From: Haloplanus salinarum | GTDB lineage: Archaea > Halobacteriota > Halobacteria > Halobacteriales > Haloferacaceae | Length of the DNA: 64,000 nt | Reading direction: 5' to 3' | Assembly (NCBI RefSeq): GCF_024498175.1 | Contig: NZ_CP101823.1 | Coordinates: forward strand, 2,982,987 to 3,046,986 | Shown: positions 33,187 through 41,960 of the stretch, piece after piece | Layout: the number at the start of each line of letters is the position of its first letter | How positions within the stretch are numbered: position 1 is the first letter of the stretch | Notes under the pieces: generated by a model | What the model saw: the letters and a program-made list of their open reading frames with translations, nothing else | Databases searched by the model: none | What the model was told of the DNA's origin: nothing | Position numbers and translations under genes: made by a program

Positions 33187-35043
33187 ATGTCGAACGAGGA
33201 AACGGAACGGTGGTTCGACGGGGGACGCCGGCGGTTCCTGGCGTCCCTCGGCGGTGTCATGCTCGGCACGGGGAGCGCGGCCCTCGGCGCCGGCGAGGCG
33301 GTCACCGGCGTGGCGGCACAGGAGGGCACACCGGAGCCCGGCGAGCGGATCACGAGCGCCCGCCGGGTCGGGCCACGGGACGTGGGCGCGGAGAACTACC
33401 ACACCCTGTGGGCCTACCGCAAGCGCCAGTCGGTCGAGACGTTGCTCGGCGACCCGGCGGTCAACGACCTCGCGAGCGACTGGATCGCCTCCTTCGAGGC
33501 GTACGACCCGCTCACGAACGGGCTCGACGCCGTCAGCATCCAGGGGACGACGGATCTGCAGGTCGACGGGAGCCGGGAGAGCGGCACGTTCGACGTGACC
33601 GCGGTGGGTCGACAGGTCGCGTACGGCCTGGTCGACCGGACGACCGACGAACTGGTCGGTCTCGAAATCACGGACCCGATGGACGTCGAGTGGGAGCGAG
33701 GGTACGACCAGCCCTCGCGGCGACGGCGCCACGAGTTCGTCCTCGGGCACGACGAGGTCTGGCAACATCTCGACGGCCGGGTGTGGTATCCCTTCGTGAA
33801 AGTCGCGGAGGTCATCACCGCCTACGACGACTACCCCCACGGCGAGGTGACGCCCATCGCCTACTACTTCAAAAACGAGGACGGCGGTCTCTCGCTTCTG
33901 AGCACGTTCGTCGACGTCTCCGGCGAGGAGTTCGAACTCCTCGACGTGACGCGGGTCGACCGGTTCGTCAGGACGTCGCCGATGGAGATGGCGCGGGCCA
34001 CCGAACCGACGGGCGAGACGGCGCTCGGCTCCCTGCCCGTGCCGCCGATGGCCCAGCGTCCGCAGATCACCGGGCCAGAGGGCTTTCACAACATCGAGAC
34101 GCCACCGAGCACCATCGAGCAGTCGAGTTGGGAGATCACCTGGCAACCCCCGCAGACGGAGGGGGCCGTCGTCGACGCCAGCTACGACGGGACGCCGGTC
34201 TTCGAGGATCTCGCGGCGGTCGCGACGCCCACCGGCTACGACCTCCCCGAGCGCGACGGCCGCAACACCCGGGAGTGGTTCTTCCCGGACGATTCGCCCG
34301 TCTTCAGCGGCAACCTCCTCTACTGGGACATCCACAGCCCGACCTTCGGCGGGCCGGGCGTCCTGGGGACCACCGACCACCCCGAAACCGGGGACCACCC
34401 CGAGGGCTTCCGGCTCCGGACCCACTTCCACACTGGCGCCCTTCCCAACGCCAGGGACTTCCACTCCGGCCACCGGTTCGGTCCGTACAACTACTACATC
34501 AACTTCGACTTCTACGAGGACGGGGTGTTCATGCCCTCCTGGCAACGCCAGGGGCCGGGTTACATCACGGAGTACCTGTTCGATCCGGACCGCCGCGACC
34601 ACGAGGGCCCCGTCCAGTATTACCTCTCCTTCTGGGCGTTCCGCCCCGCGCCCGGCGGCGCCGACGGCGTCGAGACCCACGTCTTCGACGGCGACGAGTG
34701 GCAACAGCCCGAGGAGGAGGTGTACGTCGAGGGCGACGACCGCACCATCGTCCGGTTCTCCCACCGGACGTTCTCCCAGTCCATCGACATCCCGCTCGAC
34801 GACTACAAAGAGATGGTGATCGTCAGACCGGACGAAGACGAGATCGGGGAGGCGACGCGGGTGCTCGACGCCGAGACGGAGCTCGACTTCTACCACCCGG
34901 CACAGTACGTCGACGGCGAGCGCATCCAGGGACGACCGGTCGTCGCGTGGCTCGTTCTGGAGGCGCCGATCCACGAGGTTCCCCATCCCTCCGGCATCTC
35001 GACGTTCACCGCGCTCGGCGAGTTCCACCTCTCGGGGTACTGA
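33187..35043 (+). CDS. Tat-exported copper amine oxidase-like protein, active site degenerate
   Basis: A 618-residue protein with a twin-arginine signal (GGRRRFLASLGGVMLG, about residues 12-27). The C-terminal half follows the copper amine oxidase core layout: a WEITWQPPQTEGAVVDASYDGTPV-like strand set, then a YNYYINFDFYEDG segment aligned with the cofactor region NYDY...DG. The expected N-Y-D reads P-Y-N, and the copper ligand pair HxH aligns with YLS. It is therefore probably not a functional amine oxidase; it may be a structural or binding relative. An upstream ATG at 33109 is possible, but the Tat signal fits 33187. Confidence 0.6.
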   Translation: MSNEETERWFDGGRRRFLASLGGVMLGTGSAALGAGEAVTGVAAQEGTPEPGERITSARRVGPRDVGAENYHTLWAYRKRQSVETLLGDPAVNDLASDWIASFEAYDPLTNGLDAVSIQGTTDLQVDGSRESGTFDVTAVGRQVAYGLVDRTTDELVGLEITDPMDVEWERGYDQPSRRRRHEFVLGHDEVWQHLDGRVWYPFVKVAEVITAYDDYPHGEVTPIAYYFKNEDGGLSLLSTFVDVSGEEFELLDVTRVDRFVRTSPMEMARATEPTGETALGSLPVPPMAQRPQITGPEGFHNIETPPSTIEQSSWEITWQPPQTEGAVVDASYDGTPVFEDLAAVATPTGYDLPERDGRNTREWFFPDDSPVFSGNLLYWDIHSPTFGGPGVLGTTDHPETGDHPEGFRLRTHFHTGALPNARDFHSGHRFGPYNYYINFDFYEDGVFMPSWQRQGPGYITEYLFDPDRRDHEGPVQYYLSFWAFRPAPGGADGVETHVFDGDEWQQPEEEVYVEGDDRTIVRFSHRTFSQSIDIPLDDYKEMVIVRPDEDEIGEATRVLDAETELDFYHPAQYVDGERIQGRPVVAWLVLEAPIHEVPHPSGISTFTALGEFHLSGY

Positions 35044-35090
35044 CCGGCGCCTCGGCGGGAGTTTTAGGCGTGGCCCCGTCACGTGTACCC

Positions 35091-35324
35091 ATGTCCACGC
35101 TCACGATCGACGCCGGCGAGCTGACGGCCGCCGAGATCATCGACGCGCTGGAGGACGGCCAGCGTGTCGTCGTTCGCCTCGAAATGCTCGGCGGCGTCCA
35201 CGAGGTGACGCTCCGGCACGACGGTACCACCTACTACTGCGACACCCCGACCACGCTTCACAAACACGACTCGGCCGACGAGATGCGGACCTGCATCGAG
35301 CGGATGGGGTACGGCCGGGACTGA
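35091..35324 (+). CDS. Small conserved-looking protein, 77 residues
   Basis: A compact alpha-beta protein: helix (ELTAAEIIDALEDGQR), strands (VVVRLEMLGGVHEVTLRH), a tyrosine-rich turn (TTYYCD) and a C-terminal helix with His and Cys (LHKHDSADEMRTCIERMG). No named family comes to mind. A GTTTTAGGCG box sits about 30 bases upstream. It is probably monocistronic. Confidence 0.65.
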   Translation: MSTLTIDAGELTAAEIIDALEDGQRVVVRLEMLGGVHEVTLRHDGTTYYCDTPTTLHKHDSADEMRTCIERMGYGRD

Positions 35325-35364
35325 CGGACCGCGGCCGGAGCGCCGCCCGATCCCGCTGCCGCAG

Positions 35365-35381
35365 TTTTAACGTCACGCGTG
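35365..35381 (+). promoter_or_regulatory. TATA box and CACGCGTG palindrome before the HTH regulator
   Basis: TTTTAA (35365-35370) lies about 25-30 bases before the ATG at 35395, and the 8-bp palindrome CACGCGTG (35374-35381) falls between box and start. A dimeric regulator could bind it; autoregulation by the encoded HTH protein is a guess. Confidence 0.4.
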
Positions 35382-35394
35382 CTGAACGTGAGGT

Positions 35395-35772
35395 ATGGCC
35401 GACGCGCCCGACATCGACGAACTCGTCGGCGTCGAGGAACCGACCTTCCAGCACGTTCTCTCCTGTGTCTTCGGCATCCAGACCCACGAGAGCCGGACGT
35501 ACCTGACGCTCCTCGACAACCCCGGGAGCACCGTGGCGGAGCTCGCGGAGGAGCTCGACCGCGACCGGAGCAACGTCAACCGATCGCTGACGACCCTACT
35601 GGAGAAGGGCCTCGTCGAGCGGGAGCGCCGCCTGCTCGATCCGGGAGGGTACGTCTACCAGTACACCGCGACGCCGCTCCCGGAGGCGAAGGAGCTGATG
35701 CACCGCACCCTCGACGAGTGGGTCGAACAGGTCCACGTCGCCATCGACGGCTTCGGCACGGAGGCGGAATGA
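35395..35772 (+). CDS. Winged helix-turn-helix transcriptional regulator (TrmB/MarR-like)
   Basis: A 125-residue protein whose central part forms a winged HTH: ESRTYLTLLDNPGSTVAEL, DRDRSNVNRSLTTLLEKGLVERE. A C-terminal helix (KELMHRTLDEWVEQVHVAID) could dimerise. The N-terminus has FQHVLSCVFGIQ, a hydrophobic patch seen in several haloarchaeal small TrmB-type regulators. It precedes thrC by 40 bases on the same strand, so it may control threonine synthesis or respond to an amino-acid signal. No effector domain is seen. Confidence 0.78.
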   Translation: MADAPDIDELVGVEEPTFQHVLSCVFGIQTHESRTYLTLLDNPGSTVAELAEELDRDRSNVNRSLTTLLEKGLVERERRLLDPGGYVYQYTATPLPEAKELMHRTLDEWVEQVHVAIDGFGTEAE

Positions 35773-35812
35773 ACCCGTCCCGTTTTTGCCCCGCGGGTCC
35801 ATCCTTCCGCCA

Positions 35813-37072
35813 ATGAGCATGAACCTGACCGCGGCCGCCCCGGCGGCACCGGCCACCGCCGACGACGGCGTCTGGCTCGCCTGCATCGAGTGTGGCGAGA
35901 CGTTCGCCCCCTTCTCGTCGATCCGGTACACCTGCGATCACTGCGACGGCCTGCTAGAGGTGCGCTACGCCGACCCGCCGACCTTCGAGGACTTCTCGGG
36001 CGACGGCGTCTGGCGCTACGCGGCCGCGCTCCCCTTCGAGGAGGGCGTCTCGCTCCCCGAGGGGTCGACGCCGCTCCACCACGTCCCCCGGCTGGAGGAG
36101 GAGGTGGGCGTCGAGCGCCTCAGGATCAAACACGAGGGGATGAACCCGACGGGGAGCTTCAAGGATCGGGGCATGACCGTCGGCGTCCGCGTGGCGAAGG
36201 AACTCGGCGTCGGCCGCTTGGCCTGTGCCTCGACGGGCAACACGAGCGCCGCGCTCGCGGCTTACGGCGCCCGCGGCGGGATGGCGACGCTCGTGCTCCT
36301 GCCCGCCGGCAAGGTGGCCGCCGGCAAGATCGCCCAGGCCGCCCTCCACGACGCCCGCATCCTCGAGGTCGACGGCAACTTCGACGACTGTCTCGACATC
36401 GTCCAGGACCTCGCGGCCCGCGGCGAGGTGTACCTGCTCAACTCGCTCAACCCCTTCCGACTGGAGGGTCAGAAGACCATCGGCCTGGAGATCTTAGAGG
36501 AATTCCACGCGGACCACGGCACGTATCCGGACCGGATCGTCCTCCCGGTCGGCAACGCGGGCAACACCTCGGCGCTCTACAAGTGCTTCCGGGAACTCGT
36601 CCAGAGCGGGGCGATCGACCCCGGGGACGTGCCGAAACTCACCGGCGTCCAGGCCGAGGGCGCGGCGCCGATGGTCGAGGCGGTGGAGGAGGGCAACGAC
36701 GGGATCCGCCGCTGGCCCGAGGTCGAGACCATCGCCACCGCCATCCGTATCGGCAACCCGGTGAACGCGCCGAAGGCGCTGCCGGGGATCCGGGAGACGG
36801 GCGGCACCGCCGTCGCCGTCTCCGACGAGGCGATCACCGACGCCCAGCGGGCGCTCGCCGGCGAGGGCGTCGGCGTCGAACCCGCCTCCGCGGCCTCCAT
36901 CGCCGGCCTGCGGAAACTCCGCGACCGGGGCGTCGTCGACGACGACGAGCAGGTGGTCTGTCTCACCACCGGCCACCTGCTGAAGGATCCCGACGCCGCC
37001 TTCACGGCCGGCAACGACCCCGAACCCGTCCCGAACGACACCGAGGCCGTCCTGGAGCACATCGCGGAGTGA
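35813..37072 (+). CDS. thrC: Threonine synthase
   Basis: A 419-residue PLP enzyme with an N-terminal zinc-ribbon extension (CIECGETF and CDHCDG, about residues 24-47), common in archaeal ThrC. The PLP lysine lies in NPTGSFKDRGM (about residue 118), and the phosphate-binding STGNTSAAL motif follows. It converts O-phosphohomoserine to threonine. ATG at 35813 is preferred over 35786. Downstream DNA (37073-37194) holds the promoter of a small zinc protein. Confidence 0.92.
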   Translation: MSMNLTAAAPAAPATADDGVWLACIECGETFAPFSSIRYTCDHCDGLLEVRYADPPTFEDFSGDGVWRYAAALPFEEGVSLPEGSTPLHHVPRLEEEVGVERLRIKHEGMNPTGSFKDRGMTVGVRVAKELGVGRLACASTGNTSAALAAYGARGGMATLVLLPAGKVAAGKIAQAALHDARILEVDGNFDDCLDIVQDLAARGEVYLLNSLNPFRLEGQKTIGLEILEEFHADHGTYPDRIVLPVGNAGNTSALYKCFRELVQSGAIDPGDVPKLTGVQAEGAAPMVEAVEEGNDGIRRWPEVETIATAIRIGNPVNAPKALPGIRETGGTAVAVSDEAITDAQRALAGEGVGVEPASAASIAGLRKLRDRGVVDDDEQVVCLTTGHLLKDPDAAFTAGNDPEPVPNDTEAVLEHIAE

Positions 37073-37194
37073 GGCGGCGGTCGGCCCGTCGACCCGCGGG
37101 CCCACGCGACCGGCCGACGCGATCCCGTTGTGATTTTCCGGAGTTAACGCCCGGTTCTTGTGTGTGGGGCCGTTACACACGGCCGAATGGGGTA

Positions 37195-37377
37195 TTGAAC
37201 GAACACACCAAGACGGTCCACAAGCACGAACTGGGCAGCACGGACCTCCACACGGTCTGTGGCGTCACCCACCACCTCGCGTCCGATCACCTGCGGCGGA
37301 TCACCGTCGAACGGGCGGTTTCGGACCACGGCGCGACGAAGTGTGGTCGGTGTTTCGAGAGCGGTGGCGGCTACTGA
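37195..37377 (+). CDS. Small zinc-finger-like protein, about 60 residues, TTG start
   Basis: A short frame ending in CGRCFESGGGY, with an earlier CGVTHHL and several His residues (THHLASDHLRR); a C...HH...CxxC arrangement could bind zinc. The start is uncertain: TTG at 37195 gives a compact protein, while GTG at 37162 would add 11 residues that lie over a GTGTG-N-CACAC sequence. No ATG is available in frame. Composition is coding-like. Similar tiny Cys/His proteins are frequent in haloarchaea. Confidence 0.55.
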   Translation: MNEHTKTVHKHELGSTDLHTVCGVTHHLASDHLRRITVERAVSDHGATKCGRCFESGGGY

Positions 37378-37434
37378 CTCGGTCCGTCGCCGACACCGGA
37401 TCGGTTCGGCCTCGCGGCGGCCCGGGAGTCCCGC

Positions 37435-37746
37435 TCAGGCGCCGATTTCGGGGTCGGCCGCCAGGTCGTCGAACCCGGCGAGCCGGTAGGCTCGCGAGTC
37501 GGTGCAGTCCTCGTGGTCGGCCGCCAGGGTGCCGATCGCCAGGTCGTAGCGGTGGGCGAAGTCCGCGTAGTCGTCCGCGTCGGCGACGGCGTCGAGCAAC
37601 GCCTCGGCGGTCAGGTCCTCGGCCACCTCCGACCGGAAGGCCGCCGCCTTCGTCGCCGCCGCCTCGGCCGTCTCGCCGTCGGCGTCGAACCGCGATTCGA
37701 AGCCCTCCGCGACCGTCGATCGAAACGCGTCGTCGTCCTCACTCAT
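37435..37746 (-). CDS. Acidic alanine-rich protein of unknown function, 103 residues
   Basis: A mostly helical, very acidic soluble protein (MSEDDDAFRSTVAEGFESRF at the start; AEDLTAEALLDAVAD in the middle) with one cysteine near the C-terminus. Not recognised. ATG at 37746 is chosen; upstream in-frame codons extend over the promoter region shared with the divergent coiled-coil gene at 37848. Confidence 0.6.
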   Translation of the reverse strand: MSEDDDAFRSTVAEGFESRFDADGETAEAAATKAAAFRSEVAEDLTAEALLDAVADADDYADFAHRYDLAIGTLAADHEDCTDSRAYRLAGFDDLAADPEIGA

Positions 37747-37828
37747 GGACGGATTCAGGGGCGCCGGACACCTATACGTTGCGCGTTCGACGCCGTCGGA
37801 CGACCGTCTGACGGGGGTTTTTGATCGC

Positions 37829-37847
37829 GTGTGAGGAAATGTCACAC
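37829..37847. promoter_or_regulatory. Inverted repeat GTGTGA-N7-TCACAC abutting a start codon
   Basis: A 6-bp perfect inverted repeat with a 7-base spacer ends one base before the ATG at 37848. It lies in the divergent region between two small genes, behind a GGTTTTTGATC box (about 37815) that could be the TATA element. Its position over the transcript start suggests a repressor site. Confidence 0.45.
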
Positions 37848-38159
37848 ATGGTACCGAGCGGCCTCCCGACCGGGACGGTCAGTAGCGGTCGCGACGGGCC
37901 CGAGTCCCCGCGCGACCGCGACGACGCCGCCCCCGACGCCCGGGCACGCATCGCCGAACTGGAGCGGGAAAACGAGGCGTTGCGCGCCGCGGTCGAGAAA
38001 CAGCGCCGCGAGAACGAGCGGATCGTCGCGCAGTACGAGCGGTTGCTCGATCGGCACCGGGACGCGTCGTCGGAATCCGACGATCCCGATCCCGCGCCCG
38101 ATCCGGACCCCGCCGACGCCGGCGCCATCGAGCGGCTCACCAGCTTCCTCGGCCGCTAG
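37848..38159 (+). CDS. Small coiled-coil protein, 103 residues
   Basis: A central heptad-rich stretch (about residues 36-70; IAELERENEALRAAVEKQRR onward) predicts a coiled coil, followed by an acidic Asp/Pro tail (PDPAPDPDPAD) and a short helix IERLTSFLGR. It resembles the leucine-zipper part of haloarchaeal small regulators, but no DNA-binding domain is present. ATG at 37848 follows the inverted repeat directly; ATG at 37839 is in frame. The stop overlaps that of convergent serA (CTAG). Confidence 0.6.
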   Translation: MVPSGLPTGTVSSGRDGPESPRDRDDAAPDARARIAELERENEALRAAVEKQRRENERIVAQYERLLDRHRDASSESDDPDPAPDPDPADAGAIERLTSFLGR

Positions 38160-39769
38160 TCGTCCGCGGTGCCGGTTTCGCCGCCCTCGTCCTCGCCGAG
38201 CGTGATCTGTTTCACCTCGATGATGCGCTCGTCGGCCTGAATCTCGCCGACGGCGCCGTTCGGCACCGGCGAGTCGAGGTTGTAGACGGTCATCGCCTCG
38301 CCGCCGAGGGTCTCGCGGCCGTTGAACATCCCCGCGATGTTGACGTCGTTGTCGCCGAGGACGGTCCCGATCAGGCCGAGGACCCCGGGACGGTCGTAGT
38401 TACGCACCACGAGCATCTGGCCGTGGGGGACGGCGTCGACCCGGTAGCCGTCGATGCGGACGATCCGGGGGTCGTCGCCGGTGAAGAGCGTGCCACAGAC
38501 GCCGATCTCGTCGTCGCCGTCACCGACGGTGACGGTGACGAGGCTCTGGAAGTCCTCGCTCTGGCGGGTCTTCTCCTCGGTCACCTCGATGCCGCGTTCC
38601 TCGGCGATCTTCGGCGCGTTGACCGCGTTCACCTGCCACTCCAGGGGCTCGAAGACGCCCTTGAGCCCGCTCGCGGTGACGAACTCGACGTCCTCGTCGG
38701 CGATGTCGCCCTCGTAGCGCACGCGGACCTCCGAGATGCGACCGTCGAACATCTGGGCGGCGACCTTGCCGGCCGTCTCCGCGAGTTCGATGTACGGCTG
38801 GACCCTGGGGAACGCGCTCTCGTCGATCGAGGGGGCGTTCAGGGCGTTCGCGACCGGTTCGTCCGCGAACGCCGCGACGATCTGGTCGGCGATGCTCGTC
38901 GCGACGTGTTCCTGTGCGGCCTCCGTCGACGCCCCGAGGTGGGGCGTGACGACGACGTCGTCGACGGCGAGCAGCGGGTTGTCCGGCGAGACGGGTTCGT
39001 CCGCGAACACGTCGACCGCGGCGCCGGCGAGCGTGCCGTCCTCGACGGCCGCCGCGAGGGCGTCCTCGTCGACGACGCCGCCGCGCGCGCAGTTGACGAG
39101 GTAGCCGCCCTCCATTAGGGCGAGTTCGTCCCCGGCGATCATCCCCTCGGTCTCCGGGGTCAGCGGCGTGTGGACCGTCAGGAAGTCCGCGCGCTCCAGA
39201 CACGCCTCGAACTCGACGAGTTCGGCGCCGAGCTGGTCGGCCCGCTCCTGTCCGATGTAGGGGTCGTACGCGACCAGGTCCATCCCGAGCGAGCCCAGGC
39301 GCTTTGCCACCTCCTGTCCGACGCGACCGAGGCCGACGACCCCGAGGGTCTTGGCGTTGAGCTCCGTCCCGAGGTAGTCGCCTTTCGCCCACTCGCCGGT
39401 CCGCAGGCGGGCGTGGGCCTGCGGGATGGAGCGGGCGGTCGCGAAGGTCATGGCGACCGTGTGTTCCGCGGCCGCGCGGACGTTCCCCTCGGGGGCGTTG
39501 GCGACGATGACGCCGTGGTCGGTCGCGGCGTCGATGTCGATGTTGTCGACGCCGATCCCCGCCCGGCCGACGATGACCAGATCCGGGGCAGCCTCGAACA
39601 CCGCTTCGGTCACGTCCGTCCCCGACCGCACCACGAGCGCGTTGGCGTCCGCGACGGCGTCGAGCAGGGCCGCCCCCTCGACGTCGTACGCGGTCTCCAC
39701 CTCGTGGCCCGCGTCGCGAAGGCGGGTCAGCCCTGCGTCGGCGATCGGATCCGTGACGAGTACCTTCAT
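38156..39769 (-). CDS. serA: D-3-phosphoglycerate dehydrogenase
   Basis: A 537-residue type I SerA: catalytic domain, NAD-binding motif LGVVGLGRVGQEVAKRL (about residue 145), catalytic HLGAST (His about 280), then an intervening domain and a C-terminal ACT domain (VRNYDRPGVLGLIGTVLGD), which usually mediates serine feedback. First step of the phosphorylated serine path. It is divergent from serB across 127 bases, so one regulator could control both. Confidence 0.95.
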   Translation of the reverse strand: MKVLVTDPIADAGLTRLRDAGHEVETAYDVEGAALLDAVADANALVVRSGTDVTEAVFEAAPDLVIVGRAGIGVDNIDIDAATDHGVIVANAPEGNVRAAAEHTVAMTFATARSIPQAHARLRTGEWAKGDYLGTELNAKTLGVVGLGRVGQEVAKRLGSLGMDLVAYDPYIGQERADQLGAELVEFEACLERADFLTVHTPLTPETEGMIAGDELALMEGGYLVNCARGGVVDEDALAAAVEDGTLAGAAVDVFADEPVSPDNPLLAVDDVVVTPHLGASTEAAQEHVATSIADQIVAAFADEPVANALNAPSIDESAFPRVQPYIELAETAGKVAAQMFDGRISEVRVRYEGDIADEDVEFVTASGLKGVFEPLEWQVNAVNAPKIAEERGIEVTEEKTRQSEDFQSLVTVTVGDGDDEIGVCGTLFTGDDPRIVRIDGYRVDAVPHGQMLVVRNYDRPGVLGLIGTVLGDNDVNIAGMFNGRETLGGEAMTVYNLDSPVPNGAVGEIQADERIIEVKQITLGEDEGGETGTADD

Positions 39770-39896
39770 ACTCGAACCGATCCGAGGGCGGCTGTTAAGC
39801 GTTTCCAAACGCGTCGTCCGTCCCTGGCGACGGTCGGAACCAGACCGCCCCGACGGGTGGCGAGGGATTCAAACCCCCGGCCGGCGAGGGGTCGGT

Positions 39897-40535
39897 ATGC
39901 GACTCGTCGCCTTCGACTTCGACGGCACGCTGTCGGACTCCGAGATGACGGTCCTGCTCGGGGCCCAGCGCGGCGTCGACGACCGCATGGCTTCGATCAC
40001 CGAACGGGCGATGAACGACGAACTCAGCTACGCCGAGAGCCTACGCGAGCGGGCGTCGCTGCTTGAGGGGCTCGCCCTCGACGACGCCGACGACGCCTTC
40101 GACCGGGTGCGCCTTCGCTCGGGTGCGGCCGACCTGATCGCCCGCCTGAACGACGCCGGCCACCACACGGCCGTCCTCACCGGCGGGTTCGAGCGCGGCG
40201 TCGAACGCGCGCTCGACCGCGAGGGCGTCGCCGTCGACACCGTGATCGCCAACCGCCTGCCCGCGAGCGGGGGCCGCCTGACCGGCGACGTCGAAGGGCC
40301 GCTGATCGAGGGGACGAAAGACGAGGCACTGGAGTCGCTCGCCGCCGACCGCGACCTCCCCCTGTCGCGGACCGTCGCCGTCGGCGACGGCGCCAACGAC
40401 CTCCCGATGCTCGAAGTCGCCGGCCTCTCGGTCGGCTTCCTCCCCAAACCCGCCGTCCGCCCCGCCTGCGACACGGTGGTGGCATCGATGGATCGGCTAG
40501 GGCGGGTGTTCGAGGAGCACGGACTCCTCGGGTGA
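39897..40535 (+). CDS. serB: Phosphoserine phosphatase (HAD family)
   Basis: A 212-residue HAD hydrolase: motif I DFDGTLSD (nucleophile Asp about 7), motif II VLTGGF, motif III lysine in GTKDEAL, motif IV VGDGANDLPML. It releases serine from phosphoserine. The first Asp-x-Asp reads DFDGT as expected. Its partner serA is divergent next door. It is convergent with metY (5-base gap). Confidence 0.9.
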   Translation: MRLVAFDFDGTLSDSEMTVLLGAQRGVDDRMASITERAMNDELSYAESLRERASLLEGLALDDADDAFDRVRLRSGAADLIARLNDAGHHTAVLTGGFERGVERALDREGVAVDTVIANRLPASGGRLTGDVEGPLIEGTKDEALESLAADRDLPLSRTVAVGDGANDLPMLEVAGLSVGFLPKPAVRPACDTVVASMDRLGRVFEEHGLLG

Positions 40536-40540
40536 TCGGG

Positions 40541-41830
40541 TCACGTCGCCGCGTCGATGGCCCGATCCAGGTCGGCGACGATGTCCTCCACGTCCTCGAG
40601 GCCCACCGAGAGGCGGACCATGTCGGGCGTGACCCCCGCGGCCGCCTGCTCCTCGTCGGTCAACTGCTGGTGGGTGGTGGAGGCGGGGTGGATCACCAGC
40701 GTCTTCGCGTCGCCGACGTTCGCGAGCAGGGACGCGAGTTCCACGTTGTTCACCGTGCCCTTCGCGGCCTCGTAGCCGTCCGCGAGGCCGAAGGTGATCA
40801 TGCCGCCGTAGCCCCCGTCGAGGTACTCGCTCGCCGCGTCGTGGGTCTCGTGGGACTCCAGTCCGGGGTAGTTCACCCACGCGACGTCGGGGTGGTCCGC
40901 CAGATGTTCGGCGACGGCCATCGCGTTCTCGCAGTGGCGGGCCATCCGCATCGGGAACGACTCCAGTTTCTGGAGCGTGACCCAGGCGTCGAACGGCGAC
41001 TGGGTGTTGCCGAGGTCACGCAGGCCGCGGGCGATGGCGGCGTAGGTGAAGCCCGCGGGCGCGAACGTCTCGTGGAAGTTGACGCCGTGGTAGGCGGGGT
41101 TGTCCTGCCCGATTTCGGGGTAGTCCTCGGCGTACGCGCCCCAGTCGAAGGTGCCGCCGTCGACGAGGACCCCGCCGACGGTCGACCCCGACCCGTGGAG
41201 CCACTTGGTCGTCGAGTTCCAGACCAGGTCCGCGCCGTGTTCGACCGGCCGGCACAGGTACGGCGTGGCGAACGTGTTGTCGACGAGCAGCGGCACCCCG
41301 TGGTCGTGGGCGATGTCGGCGACACGCTCGATGTCGGGGGTGACGAGCGCGGGGTTGCCGATGGTTTCGAGGTGGACGTAGGCGGTGTCCTCGTCGATGG
41401 CCTCGGCGTAGGCGTCGTAATCGAGGGTGTCGACGAAGCGGGTGGTGATCCCCCGGCGCTCGACGGTGTGGGTCAGGTAGGTGTAGGTCCCGCCGTACAG
41501 CGCCGACGCGGTGACGATGTTGTCGCCCGACTCCGCGAGGAGGAAGGTCGCGAGGTCGAGCGAGGCCATCCCCGAGGCGGTGGCGGCGGCGCCGACGCCG
41601 CCCTCCAGCGAGGCCAGGCGCTCCTGGAGGGTGCCGACGGTGGGGTTCATCAGCCGCGAGTAGATGTGTCCCTCCTTCTCCAGGGCGAACTGCCCCGCGG
41701 CGTCGTCGGCGTCGTCGAAGACGTAGGAGGTGGTCTGGTAGATTGGCGGCGCCCGCGCTCCCGTCGAGGGGTCGGGTGACTGGCCGGCGTGGAGGCTTCG
41801 CGTGTGGAATCCGGGTTCCTCGTCTGGCAT
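40541..41830 (-). CDS. metY: O-acetylhomoserine aminocarboxypropyltransferase (first MetY paralogue)
   Basis: A 429-residue Cys/Met-metabolism PLP enzyme. The PLP lysine lies in NSTTKWLHGSG (about residue 205), with YSRLMNPT near the N-terminus and ATASGMASLDLA preceding the phosphate contacts. It forms homocysteine (sulfide) or methionine (methanethiol) from O-acetylhomoserine. A second MetY with the same architecture lies at 48026-49291, on the other side of the liv operon; the first 30 residues are almost identical between the two. A TTTTAACC box precedes the ATG on the minus strand. Confidence 0.92.
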   Translation of the reverse strand: MPDEEPGFHTRSLHAGQSPDPSTGARAPPIYQTTSYVFDDADDAAGQFALEKEGHIYSRLMNPTVGTLQERLASLEGGVGAAATASGMASLDLATFLLAESGDNIVTASALYGGTYTYLTHTVERRGITTRFVDTLDYDAYAEAIDEDTAYVHLETIGNPALVTPDIERVADIAHDHGVPLLVDNTFATPYLCRPVEHGADLVWNSTTKWLHGSGSTVGGVLVDGGTFDWGAYAEDYPEIGQDNPAYHGVNFHETFAPAGFTYAAIARGLRDLGNTQSPFDAWVTLQKLESFPMRMARHCENAMAVAEHLADHPDVAWVNYPGLESHETHDAASEYLDGGYGGMITFGLADGYEAAKGTVNNVELASLLANVGDAKTLVIHPASTTHQQLTDEEQAAAGVTPDMVRLSVGLEDVEDIVADLDRAIDAAT

Positions 41831-41960
41831 AGTTAACCGTTCGCCCCCTACGGGTTAAAACCGGCAGACAGAAGCGGACTCTGCCGGCGTCTGCGACGCC
41901 GCCACGAAACGTGGCTCGGTCCGCGGGAGCCGCGGTGTCGCGCGGGCGATGCCGTTCGGC
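41831..41960. promoter_or_regulatory. Intergenic region between metY and livF
   Basis: Contains the metY promoter (minus-strand GGTTTTAACCC, about 41853-41863) within a small dyad, AGTTAACCG and GGGTTAAAAC. The rest is GC-rich and shows CCGGCGTCTGCGACGCCGCC, a hairpin that could terminate the liv operon transcript. No gene seen. Confidence 0.4.
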
